Shown: positions 1 to 6,173, counted from the first letter of the stretch. The stretch: DNA of 6,173 bases from Acidimicrobiaceae bacterium (GCA_003541675.1 DPMC01000133.1:1-6173), one strand, 5' to 3'. Made by a program: numbers and translations. Notes: generated from the sequence alone by a model not told the origin.

Positions 1-1
1 C

Positions 2-1411
2 CGGGTCACCATCACCGACCAGGCCCTGGTCGCAGCGGCGAACCTGGCCGACCGGTACATCTCGGACCGGCACCTCCCCGACAAGGCCATCGACCTCATC
101 GACGAGGCCGGTTCCCGCATGCGGATCAAGCGCATGGACACGCCCGACGACATGCGTGAGATCGAAACTGATCTGGCCGAGGTGGTGCAGCGTAAGAAGG
201 CGGCCGTCGAGTCTCAGGACTTCGAAGAGGCTGGTCGCCTGCGCGACACCGAAAAGGAACTTCTGACCCGCAAGGAGGCAAAGGAGGCCGAACTCAAGTC
301 GTCCGGTCAGGACCTGTTCGACGAGGTTGACGAGGAGGCCATAGCCGAGGTCCTCTCGGTGTGGACCGGCATCCCCGTCTACAAGCTGACCGAGGAGGAG
401 ACCCAGAAGCTCCTAAAGATGGAGGACGAACTCCACAAGCGGGTCATCGGCCAGGAGGACGCCATCAAAGCGGTCAGCCAGGCCATTCGGCGCACCCGGG
501 CCGGCCTCAAGGATCCAAAGCGCCCGTCGGGGTCGTTCATCTTCCTGGGCCCGTCGGGCGTGGGTAAGACCGAGCTGGCCAAGACGTTGGCCGAGTTCCT
601 GTTCGGTGACGAGCAGGCCCTCATCTCACTTGACATGTCGGAGTACATGGAGAAGCACACGGTGAGCCGTCTCGTCGGTTCGCCCCCCGGCTACGTGGGC
701 TACGAAGAGGGCGGCCAGCTCACCGAGGCGGTGCGTCGCCGCCCGTTCTCCGTGGTGCTGTTCGACGAGGTTGAAAAGGCCCACCCGGACGTCTTCAACA
801 CGCTGCTCCAGATTCTCGAGGAGGGTCGCCTGACCGATTCGCAGGGTCGCAGCGTCGACTTCCGCAACACCGTGCTGATCATGACGTCCAATCTCGGTAC
901 GGCCGACTTGCGAAAGGCCAACCTTGGCTTCGCCAAGGCCGACGAGGCGGTCAGCTACGAGCGGATGAAGGCCAAGGTCAACGATGCCCTCAAGGCGCAC
1001 TTCCGGCCGGAGTTCCTAAACCGCATCGACGACACGATTGTCTTCCATGAGCTCTCGCTGGCCGAGGTGACCCGCATCGTCGACCTGATGGTCGTGCGGT
1101 TGTCCACCCAGTTGTCGGGCCAGGGCATGGGCCTGGAGCTCACCGAGGCGGTCAAGCACCACCTGGCCGAGCAAGGCTACGACCCGTCGATGGGTGCCCG
1201 TCCGTTGCGTCGGGCCCTCCAGCGTCTTGTCGAGGATCCGTTGTCCGAGCGCCTGCTTCACAAGGAGTTCGCTGCTGGCGACATTGTCGTGGTCGACGTC
1301 GAGGACGCGCCCGATGACGGCGACGCCAAAGGCACCAGGCAGGTGGTCTTCCGGGCCGGCGCCGGATTCGAGCCACCGACCGTCGAGATGGCGGTCGAGG
1401 GCGCGGAGTAG
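2..1411 (+). CDS. clpC: ClpC, ATP-dependent Clp protease ATPase subunit (C-terminal part, 5' truncated by window edge)
   Basis: ClpC is a cytoplasmic Hsp100/AAA+ unfoldase that forms a hexamer and feeds substrates to the ClpP peptidase. The reading frame is open from base 2, so 469 residues are present; family members are usually about 820-850 residues, so the N domain and most of the first AAA+ module lie outside the window. Visible in order (window residue numbers): the end of the first ATPase module with the DKAIDLIDEAGSR signature; a coiled-coil middle region with a UVR motif at about 65-87 (KKAAVESQDFEEAGRLRD), which separates ClpC from ClpB; second-module Walker A GPSGVGKT at 183-190; pore loop GYVG at 230-233; Walker B LFDE with D255/E256; arginine-finger segment FRPEFLNRID at 334-343; sensor 2 GARPLRR at 398-404. 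All key residues of the second module are intact. The protein ends in an acidic tail (VEGAE). It is followed after 37 bases by the lipoprotein-HAD gene on the same strand. Confidence 0.97.
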   Translation, partial: RVTITDQALVAAANLADRYISDRHLPDKAIDLIDEAGSRMRIKRMDTPDDMREIETDLAEVVQRKKAAVESQDFEEAGRLRDTEKELLTRKEAKEAELKSSGQDLFDEVDEEAIAEVLSVWTGIPVYKLTEEETQKLLKMEDELHKRVIGQEDAIKAVSQAIRRTRAGLKDPKRPSGSFIFLGPSGVGKTELAKTLAEFLFGDEQALISLDMSEYMEKHTVSRLVGSPPGYVGYEEGGQLTEAVRRRPFSVVLFDEVEKAHPDVFNTLLQILEEGRLTDSQGRSVDFRNTVLIMTSNLGTADLRKANLGFAKADEAVSYERMKAKVNDALKAHFRPEFLNRIDDTIVFHELSLAEVTRIVDLMVVRLSTQLSGQGMGLELTEAVKHHLAEQGYDPSMGARPLRRALQRLVEDPLSERLLHKEFAAGDIVVVDVEDAPDDGDAKGTRQVVFRAGAGFEPPTVEMAVEGAE

Positions 1412-1448
1412 CCGCACCTCCCTTTCGCTCGGTCTGTCTCCCGGTCCG

Positions 1449-2987
1449 ATGAACACCCCTATTCGGTTAGGACGCGCGTCGGCCATCCTCGGCCTGTTGT
1501 TGGTGGTCCTGACCAGCGCCGCCTGCCGGGTCGATGCCACGGTCACCGTGGACGTCGCCGAAAACGGCACGGGACACGTCGACCTCCTCGTCGAACTGGA
1601 CTCGGCGGCAGTTGAGGCCCTCGGCGGACTCGATGAGCGGGTCCGGGTGGGTGACCTCGTTGAGGCCGGCTGGGTGATCAGCGGGCCCGAGACCATTGGA
1701 GGGTCGGCCCGGATCAGCGCCCGCAAGGCCTTCGACCATCCGGATCGGCTGGCTGCCGTGCTGGCCGAGGTGGTCGGACCGACCGCTATCTCCCAGGTTC
1801 GGCTGGTGCGTGAGCGGGCCTTTGCCGAGACCACGTGGCGCCTCGATGGTCGGATTGACCTCTCGCCGGGCTTGGACTTGCTGGCTGACGCCGACCTCGC
1901 CGAGGTCCTCGACGGGTTGCCGTTCGCCCGCTCCGACGGTGAGTTAGCGGACCTGGCTGGATGCCCCGACGGATCCTGTGACCCGACGGCATCGTTTTCT
2001 CTCACCCTGCTGGCCGAGATGCCCACCAATCCGGAGCAGGTCCCCGAGCAAGTCACCGGGCTTGGTGTCGCGGAGGGGGTGTCGAGCGGATCGTGGACGG
2101 TGGTGCTCGGAGACCCGGCGCCCACCCTCTTTCACGCCACCGGGGTGCTTACCGACTCCACCCCACGGACGTGGCGCACGGTGTCGATCATCTCGGGCGG
2201 CCTGTTCCTTCTGGTGTCGGTCTTCCAGATCCTCCGTCTGGTGATGGTCCGTCGTCGACGGAAGGCCGCGGTCGAGGGGCCGGGTTCCGACCGATCGGGA
2301 CAGGCCTCGGTAACGGCGCCCTCGCCGGTCATCGAGATGGTTCGGCCGGCCACGTCATCGGAGGGCCGGACGTTGCGCCTGGTGGTTCTGGGCGGCATCG
2401 GTGTGGTGTGGGATCCGGGCAGCGATCCCGAGGGACTCCTCGTGCCGTTCGTGCGCGACAACGGCGGTGTAGTGGATCCCGGTGAGGTTGCCGACCGGTA
2501 CCGGGCGGCCAGCCTTGGACATCTCTCCAGTGGCGAGTTCTGGGCCGCCGTCGGCGTGCCGGGCGAGGCCGACACGCTCGATTCGACCTACCTGTCGCGG
2601 GTGCGGATGCGGGCCGACGTCCAGCCGTTCCTAGATCGGATGGAGCAGCGGGGCCTGCCCGTGGCGTGTCTGACCAATGCGGTGCTGCCGTGGTCGATGC
2701 AGTTGCGGCGTCGCTTCGGGCTGGACCAGCGGGTCGATCCGTGGGTGGCCTCCGGGGAGATCGGGGCCCGTAAGCCCAGTCCGGCCATGTTCGAAGCTCT
2801 GCGGCGGATGTCCAGCGTGGAGTACGCCGACATGTTGCTCATCGATTCGGAACCGGTCACCCTGGACGCGGCACGAAGCTTGGGCATTTCCACGGTGTTG
2901 CTGCGTGGCTCGGCACTTGTGCCCGAGGGGTTCTCCCATCCGGTCATCGACGGGTTCGCTGGCCTCTTCCGGGCCCGCCCCACCTGA
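1449..2987 (+). CDS. Putative lipoprotein / membrane protein: LppM (DUF3153)-like domain, one TM span, cytoplasmic degenerate HAD-like domain
   Basis: This 512-residue protein has no function I can name. Residues 1-26 look like a lipoprotein signal: basic start, hydrophobic stretch, then TSAAC with candidate lipidated Cys26. The lipobox is imperfect, with Ser instead of Leu at -3. After the cysteine, RVDATVTVDVAENGTG resembles the start of LppM/DUF3153 proteins, and the region to about 240 would be extracytoplasmic, with a Cys172-Cys177 pair. A membrane span at about 245-267 is followed by RRRRK (268-272), placing the rest inside. After a linker (about 273-308), residues 309-505 resemble a HAD subfamily IA hydrolase: TN at 409-410, K442 in ARKPSP, and LLIDS with D466. 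The motif I nucleophile appears replaced (LVVLGGIGVVWD, 311-322), so phosphatase activity is doubtful. ATG 1449 is chosen because it precedes the signal directly; no Shine-Dalgarno sequence is seen. The gene lies 37 bases after clpC and 32 before radA. Existence is sure; the fold calls are from reading only. Confidence 0.8.
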   Translation: MNTPIRLGRASAILGLLLVVLTSAACRVDATVTVDVAENGTGHVDLLVELDSAAVEALGGLDERVRVGDLVEAGWVISGPETIGGSARISARKAFDHPDRLAAVLAEVVGPTAISQVRLVRERAFAETTWRLDGRIDLSPGLDLLADADLAEVLDGLPFARSDGELADLAGCPDGSCDPTASFSLTLLAEMPTNPEQVPEQVTGLGVAEGVSSGSWTVVLGDPAPTLFHATGVLTDSTPRTWRTVSIISGGLFLLVSVFQILRLVMVRRRRKAAVEGPGSDRSGQASVTAPSPVIEMVRPATSSEGRTLRLVVLGGIGVVWDPGSDPEGLLVPFVRDNGGVVDPGEVADRYRAASLGHLSSGEFWAAVGVPGEADTLDSTYLSRVRMRADVQPFLDRMEQRGLPVACLTNAVLPWSMQLRRRFGLDQRVDPWVASGEIGARKPSPAMFEALRRMSSVEYADMLLIDSEPVTLDAARSLGISTVLLRGSALVPEGFSHPVIDGFAGLFRARPT

Positions 2988-3019
2988 CCCTGTCACAGGC
3001 GGTTCGTAGGTTCGGTCCC

Positions 3020-4426
3020 ATGGCGAGCCTCACCACCGGATCCCGTACCCGCACCACGTTCGAGTGCACCTCGTGTGGCACCCCACACCCCAGTTGGGTT
3101 GGCAGGTGCGGTAGTTGCGGCGACTGGAACGCCCTGATGGAGGTTCCGGTAGTCCGGTCCGGTGGCTCGAGCGTGCTCGCCGCGGCGAACCTCGGGATCG
3201 GCGAGGTTCGGCCCATGTCGACGTTGGCCCCCGACGAGTCGGCCGCGGTGCCTACCGGTATGGCTGAAGCCGATCGGGCGTTCGGAGGGGGCCTGGTACC
3301 CGGCTCGGTCACCCTGCTGGGCGGCGAGCCGGGCATCGGGAAGTCGACCCTCACCTTGCAACTCGCCGCCGCACGGGTCGGTGCTGGCGGCCGGGTCCTG
3401 CTGGTCAGCGCCGAGGAGTCTGCGGGTCAGGTTCGGTTGCGGGCCGAGCGGTTGGGCGCTGTGCACGACGACCTCTGGTTGGCCAGCGATACCTCTGTCG
3501 AGGCGATCCTGGCCCATCTCGATCAACTCGAACCCGACTTACTCATCGTGGATTCGGTGCAGACCGTCCACCTAGCCGTCGAGGGCGGTGCGCCCGGTTC
3601 GGCCGGCCAAGTCCGGGCGTCGGCGCAACGCCTGGTGGTCGAGGCCAAGGCCCGTGCGTTGGCCACCGTGCTGGTCGGTCATGTCACCAAGGATGGTTCG
3701 CTGGCCGGACCCAAGACACTGGAACACGTGGTCGACACGGTGGCAGAGCTGACCGGTGATCGCCATCACGCCCTGCGGATGCTGCGGGTCGTCAAGCACC
3801 GTTTCGGTCCAACCGACGAGATCGGCCTGTTCGCGATGGACGCCGACGGGCTGCAGTCCGTCGACGACCCCAGTCGACTTTTTCTGGCCGACCGGGCCCC
3901 CGACGTTGCTGGTTCAGTGGTCCTGCCCGCGCTGGAGGGGCATCGGCCGCTCCTATTGGAGGTTCAGGCCCTAGTGGTCCGTTCGTCCACACATCACCCT
4001 CGGCGTTCACCCCAGGGTCTCGACGGGCGCCGGCTGGCGCTGTTACTGGCGGTTCTGGAACGTCGCGTCGGCATCGATCCCGGAGCACTTGACGTGTACG
4101 CCACCGTGGTGGGTGGCGCTCAGGCCACCGAACCGGCCGCTGACCTTCCCCTCGCCCTCGCCATTGTGTCCGCCGTGGTGGGTCGTCCACTGGGGTCGGA
4201 CACTGTGGCCCTCGGCGAGGTGGGCCTCGGTGGGGAGCTGCGTCAGGTGACTGGCACCGGTCGGCGCCTTATGGAGGCCGCCCGCCTGGGTTTTCGGCGT
4301 GCTGTCGTTCCGGCGTCCACACCTGGTCTGCCCGACGGCATCGAACTGGTCCGCGTTGCCACCCTCGCCGAGGCCGTCGCCGCCGTCGGCCTGCTCCCCG
4401 CAGGGGGTGCCAGCCGGGATCGCTGA
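3020..4426 (+). CDS. radA: DNA repair protein RadA (Sms)
   Basis: RadA is a RecA-like, hexameric DNA-stimulated ATPase that promotes branch migration and processing of recombination intermediates. The 468 residues match the usual family length of about 450-480. Domains in order: a four-cysteine zinc finger, C16-x2-C19 and C30-x2-C33; a RecA-type ATPase with Walker A GGEPGIGKST at 101-110 (K108) and Walker B LLIVDSVQT with D178; the RadA-specific motif as KHRFG at 259-263, where KNRFG is usual; then a Lon-protease-like domain from about 325 to 450, with DVYATVVGG from 358 and EPAADL at 371-376, where the Lon catalytic serine is absent, as is normal for RadA. The ATG at 3020 places the zinc finger 15 residues in, as expected. 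Only a weak purine run (GTAGG, 3006-3010) precedes it. It sits 32 bases after the lipoprotein-HAD gene and 17 before the hydrolase gene, so co-transcription is likely. The clpC-to-radA neighbourhood is conserved in Firmicutes and Actinobacteria. Confidence 0.97.
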   Translation: MASLTTGSRTRTTFECTSCGTPHPSWVGRCGSCGDWNALMEVPVVRSGGSSVLAAANLGIGEVRPMSTLAPDESAAVPTGMAEADRAFGGGLVPGSVTLLGGEPGIGKSTLTLQLAAARVGAGGRVLLVSAEESAGQVRLRAERLGAVHDDLWLASDTSVEAILAHLDQLEPDLLIVDSVQTVHLAVEGGAPGSAGQVRASAQRLVVEAKARALATVLVGHVTKDGSLAGPKTLEHVVDTVAELTGDRHHALRMLRVVKHRFGPTDEIGLFAMDADGLQSVDDPSRLFLADRAPDVAGSVVLPALEGHRPLLLEVQALVVRSSTHHPRRSPQGLDGRRLALLLAVLERRVGIDPGALDVYATVVGGAQATEPAADLPLALAIVSAVVGRPLGSDTVALGEVGLGGELRQVTGTGRRLMEAARLGFRRAVVPASTPGLPDGIELVRVATLAEAVAAVGLLPAGGASRDR

Positions 4427-4443
4427 CTGCTAGGAACGTCCCC

Positions 4444-5115
4444 GTGCGAATCGAACTGCCCTCGGGCACCGCCGCCGAACTGGTTCAATCGCCGTCGGGT
4501 CCTGTGGATCAAGCCCCTTCAGAAAGAGGTCTGGTGGTGATCCCGGACGTCATGGGGATGCGACCCCTGTTCGACGACCTTGTGGCGCGTCTGGCCGCCG
4601 AGACCGGTTGGACGGTGGCTGCCTTCGAGCTCTATCCGGGTCGCGAGCAACTCGACGTGGGCGACCGTCTGGTCGCCGCTTCGACGCTGCACGACGACCG
4701 GGTACTGGGCGATGCCATGGCTGCCGCGGAGGCCACTGGGGCTGGCACGGTGTCGATTCTGGGCTTCTGCATGGGCGGGATGTACGCCCTCAAGGCGGTG
4801 GGAACCGGGCGTTTCGAGCGGTCGTGCCCGTTCTACGGAATGATTCACGTGCCCGAGGCCTGGCAGGGCCCGGGCCAACGGGAGCCGTTGGATGCGATGG
4901 CTGCTGGCGATCCGTCGTCGGTGCTGGCGGTGATCGGCACGGCCGACGCATGGACGCCACCAGGCCACGTTGACGAACTCGAGGCCGCCGGCGCGACGGT
5001 TCTTCGCTACGAGGGCGCCGACCACGGTTTCGTGCACGACGCATCGCGACCGGCCCACCGGGCCGACGACGCGGCGGATGCGTGGGCGAAGGTTCTCGAC
5101 TGGCTGGCCGGCTGA
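4444..5115 (+). CDS. Dienelactone hydrolase family protein (alpha/beta hydrolase)
   Basis: A 223-residue cytoplasmic alpha/beta hydrolase of the dienelactone hydrolase (DLH) family; classical members open the lactone ring of dienelactones in chlorocatechol breakdown, but most homologues have unknown substrates. The catalytic triad is complete: nucleophile Cys109 in GFCMGG, Asp168 in IGTADAW, and His194 in GADHGF, with the spacing and length of the family (about 220-240 residues). The segment PDVMGMR at 34-40 corresponds to the QEIFG segment of classical DLH, with Asp35 at the place of the glutamate. No signal peptide or membrane span is seen. The start is GTG at 4444, supported by TAGGA at 4431-4435, eight bases upstream, the clearest Shine-Dalgarno sequence in the window. 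It starts 17 bases after radA, so it probably belongs to the same transcript, and it ends 25 bases from the stop of the convergent Crp-like gene. No chlorocatechol pathway genes are near, so the substrate cannot be inferred. Confidence 0.92.
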   Translation: MRIELPSGTAAELVQSPSGPVDQAPSERGLVVIPDVMGMRPLFDDLVARLAAETGWTVAAFELYPGREQLDVGDRLVAASTLHDDRVLGDAMAAAEATGAGTVSILGFCMGGMYALKAVGTGRFERSCPFYGMIHVPEAWQGPGQREPLDAMAAGDPSSVLAVIGTADAWTPPGHVDELEAAGATVLRYEGADHGFVHDASRPAHRADDAADAWAKVLDWLAG

Positions 5116-5140
5116 GCCGGACCTGGCCAACTGGAGCGAG

Positions 5141-5800
5141 CTACCTGGAGCGGATCGTCAACTGTTCGCGGTTAGTGATCCGGTAGGTGCGGTCAATTTG
5201 TTCGATCCACCCCAGTCGGATGAACGATGCGATGGCCTTGTTGACCCGCTCCCGTGATGCGCCGACCATTCCGGCTAGCTCTTCTTGGGTGATGGGCAGC
5301 GAGAACTCGTCATCCTCGCCAGCCAGTTCCAGTAGTCGCTTGGCGGTGCGTCCGGTCACGTCCAGGAACACCGAGTCGGCCAGAGCGGCGTCCATGGTCC
5401 GCAGTCGCCCGGTCAGCATGTCGACCACCCGCCACAGCAGGGTCGGGTCGGCTTCGTAGATGTCGCGTACCGGTCCGTACGGCACGGTGGTGACCACCGA
5501 GGTTTCCAGCGCCCGGGCTCCGGCCGAGCGGCCCCGCCCGTCGAACAGGCCCATCTCGCCGAACAGATCTCCCTCCTCCATGAGGGCCACCATTGACTCG
5601 CGGCCGTCGATGGACTTGTTGGCGATAGCGATCCGTCCTGACACCACCACGAACAGTTCATCGGGGGCCTCGCCCTCGCGGAACAGCACGTCACCACGCC
5701 GCAACTCAAGGTCCTGGCCGGCGGCCACGATCGCTCCGAGGGCATCGTCATCTAGCCTGGCGAACAGGGTGGTTTCACTGAAGAGCGTGGTGTCTGGCAT
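5141..5800 (-). CDS. Crp/Fnr-family transcriptional regulator
   Basis: A 219-residue DNA-binding regulator with the two-domain Crp layout. The N-terminal cyclic-nucleotide-binding beta roll covers about residues 6-115 and holds a phosphate-binding-cassette-like segment, GEMGLFDGRGRSA, from 81, keeping the residues that contact cyclic nucleotide in E. coli CRP (Glu82, Arg91, Ser92 here). A long dimerisation helix follows (about 113-145), then a C-terminal winged helix with the helix-turn-helix at about 171-193 (TQEELAGMVGASRERVNKAI). No cysteine cluster for an Fnr-type iron-sulphur centre is present, so a cNMP-type ligand is more likely than oxygen sensing; this is inference. The frame stays open upstream to an ATG at 5998, but that part has no family similarity and would run antisense into ispD; the ATG at 5800 gives the normal family length. 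No Shine-Dalgarno sequence is visible before it. It is convergent with the hydrolase gene and divergent from ispD, 99 bases away, so it could regulate itself or ispD. Confidence 0.92.
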   Translation of the reverse strand: MPDTTLFSETTLFARLDDDALGAIVAAGQDLELRRGDVLFREGEAPDELFVVVSGRIAIANKSIDGRESMVALMEEGDLFGEMGLFDGRGRSAGARALETSVVTTVPYGPVRDIYEADPTLLWRVVDMLTGRLRTMDAALADSVFLDVTGRTAKRLLELAGEDDEFSLPITQEELAGMVGASRERVNKAIASFIRLGWIEQIDRTYRITNREQLTIRSR

Positions 5801-5899
5801 GCCGATTGGCCATGCTAGTGAGATGCAACGGACCCCACCGGCATCGACAAGAGCGCCAGTAGCTGTTTCGGTCCAGGTCCGCCATCGGGGGTCGGCCTG
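5801..5899. promoter_or_regulatory. Divergent intergenic region between the Crp-like gene and ispD
   Basis: These 99 bases must hold the start signals of the minus-strand regulator, and of ispD unless ispD is transcribed from further away. I could not find a convincing -35/-10 pair on either strand. On the minus strand, a TAGCAT (complement of 5812-5817) lies 11 bases before the regulator ATG and could be a -10-like box giving an almost leaderless transcript, but it has no matching -35. Next to ispD, a GGGGG run at 5887-5891 could serve as a weak ribosome binding site. No full Crp-type inverted repeat (TGTGA-N6-TCACA) is present. The assignment as regulatory rests on gene orientation only. 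Confidence 0.35.
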
Positions 5900-6173
5900 A
5901 TGAGCGTCTGGACGATCGTGGTGGCTGCTGGCCATGGTGAACGTTTCGGTGGCGATAAACAGGCTGCCGATCTGGGTGGGCGACCGGTGGTAGCCCACAG
6001 CGTGGCCACGGCGGCTGGGGCCTCAGACGGCGTTGTCGTGGTGGTTGCTCCCGAGCGACTGGCTGCTGCCGAGGAACTGGTGGGAGGCGTCCAGGGAGTG
6101 GTGTCCGTGGTGACCGGCGGCGTCACTCGTTCCGCATCGGTGCGGGCCGGGTTGACTGCGGTACCCGACGATG
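5900..6173 (+). CDS. ispD: IspD, 2-C-methyl-D-erythritol 4-phosphate cytidylyltransferase (N-terminal part, truncated by window edge)
   Basis: IspD transfers CMP from CTP to 2-C-methyl-D-erythritol 4-phosphate, the third step of the MEP pathway to isoprenoid precursors, in the cytoplasm. Ninety-one residues are present of a family length of about 220-240; the rest lies past the right edge. The N-terminal nucleotide-binding signature is clear: IVVAAGHGERFGGDKQ at 6-21, with Arg15 and Lys20 corresponding to the catalytic Arg20 and Lys27 of E. coli IspD, followed by LGGRPVVAHS (25-34) and the CTP-binding segment GGVTRSASVRAGL (73-85). The ATG at 5900 is the first start codon after an in-frame stop at 5816 and places the signature where the family has it. 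A GGGGG run at 5887-5891 is a possible weak ribosome binding site. The gene is divergent from the Crp-like regulator. In related genomes ispD is followed by ispF; that would lie outside this window. Confidence 0.93.
   Translation, partial: MSVWTIVVAAGHGERFGGDKQAADLGGRPVVAHSVATAAGASDGVVVVVAPERLAAAEELVGGVQGVVSVVTGGVTRSASVRAGLTAVPDD

Noticed and set aside
717..1152. A 16-base direct repeat (AGCTCACCGAGGCGGT at 717-732 and 1137-1152)
   Set aside because: Both copies encode the same short peptide piece (LTEAV) inside intact ClpC; this is codon coincidence, not a mobile or regulatory repeat.
1416..1427. Resemblance of CACCTCCCTTTC to the 3' end of 16S rRNA
   Set aside because: Only about a dozen bases match and the upstream sequence is clpC coding; no rRNA gene is present.
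1194..1448. N-terminal extension of the lipoprotein-HAD frame back to 1194
   Set aside because: It would overlap clpC by more than 200 bases and would bury the signal peptide that begins at ATG 1449.
1016..2125. A 369-codon open frame on the minus strand across the clpC 3' end and the lipoprotein gene
   Set aside because: It lies antisense to two well-supported genes, is rich in Arg, Ser, Pro and Thr as expected from a GC-rich shadow frame, and shows no recognisable domain.
2160..2400. Possibility that the lipoprotein and HAD halves are two genes
   Set aside because: The frame is continuous with no stop, and the linker after the membrane span shows no clear ribosome binding site or preferred start codon ahead of the HAD strand, so a single fused gene is the simpler reading.
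5816..5832. Possible Crp half-site (AGTGAG) in the regulator-ispD gap
   Set aside because: There is no matching TCACA half at the right spacing, so it is not a supportable operator.
5801..5998. 66-residue N-terminal extension of the Crp-like protein to ATG 5998
   Set aside because: It has no family similarity, would overlap ispD in antisense, and makes the protein longer than typical Crp proteins; ATG 5800 gives a normal length.
5815..6126. A 103-codon minus-strand open frame opposite ispD
   Set aside because: It is Thr/Ala/Pro-rich, antisense to the clear IspD signature, overlaps the divergent gap and shows no domain.

Overview
The window is a gene-dense piece of a high-GC bacterial chromosome, most likely from an actinobacterium and possibly an Acidimicrobiia-like lineage. 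The class-level guess is an inference from GC-rich codon use, a ClpC with a UVR motif, an LppM-like lipoprotein, and the clpC / radA / ispD order; there is no rRNA marker to confirm it. No mobile element, CRISPR array, tRNA or rRNA gene is visible. There is no stretch over 300 bases without a gene; the longest gap is 99 bases.

Layout. (1) 2-1411 (+) is the C-terminal 469 residues of ClpC, cut by the left edge. (2) 1449-2987 (+) is an unusual 512-residue protein: lipoprotein-type signal, LppM/DUF3153-like extracytoplasmic domain, one membrane span, then a cytoplasmic HAD-fold domain that has apparently lost its catalytic aspartate. (3) 3020-4426 (+) is RadA/Sms. (4) 4444-5115 (+) is a dienelactone-hydrolase-family protein with a GTG start. 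These four genes are separated by only 37, 32 and 17 bases and look like one transcription unit. (5) 5141-5800 (-) is a Crp/Fnr-family regulator, convergent with gene 4. (6) 5900-6173 (+) is the N-terminal 91 residues of IspD, divergent from the regulator and cut by the right edge.

Context. clpC, radA and ispD form a recognisable ancestral neighbourhood: Bacillus subtilis has clpC-radA-disA-yacL-ispD-ispF, and mycobacteria have radA-disA close to carD-ispD-ispF. Here the lipoprotein-HAD fusion sits between clpC and radA, and the hydrolase plus the Crp-like regulator occupy the place where disA and yacL or carD would be expected. The recognised genes cover proteolysis (ClpC), recombination repair (RadA), isoprenoid precursor synthesis (IspD) and cyclic-nucleotide-type regulation (Crp-like).

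No complete novel multi-gene system is evident. The most novel item is the membrane lipoprotein with a pseudo-HAD domain, followed by the remodelled radA-ispD interval.
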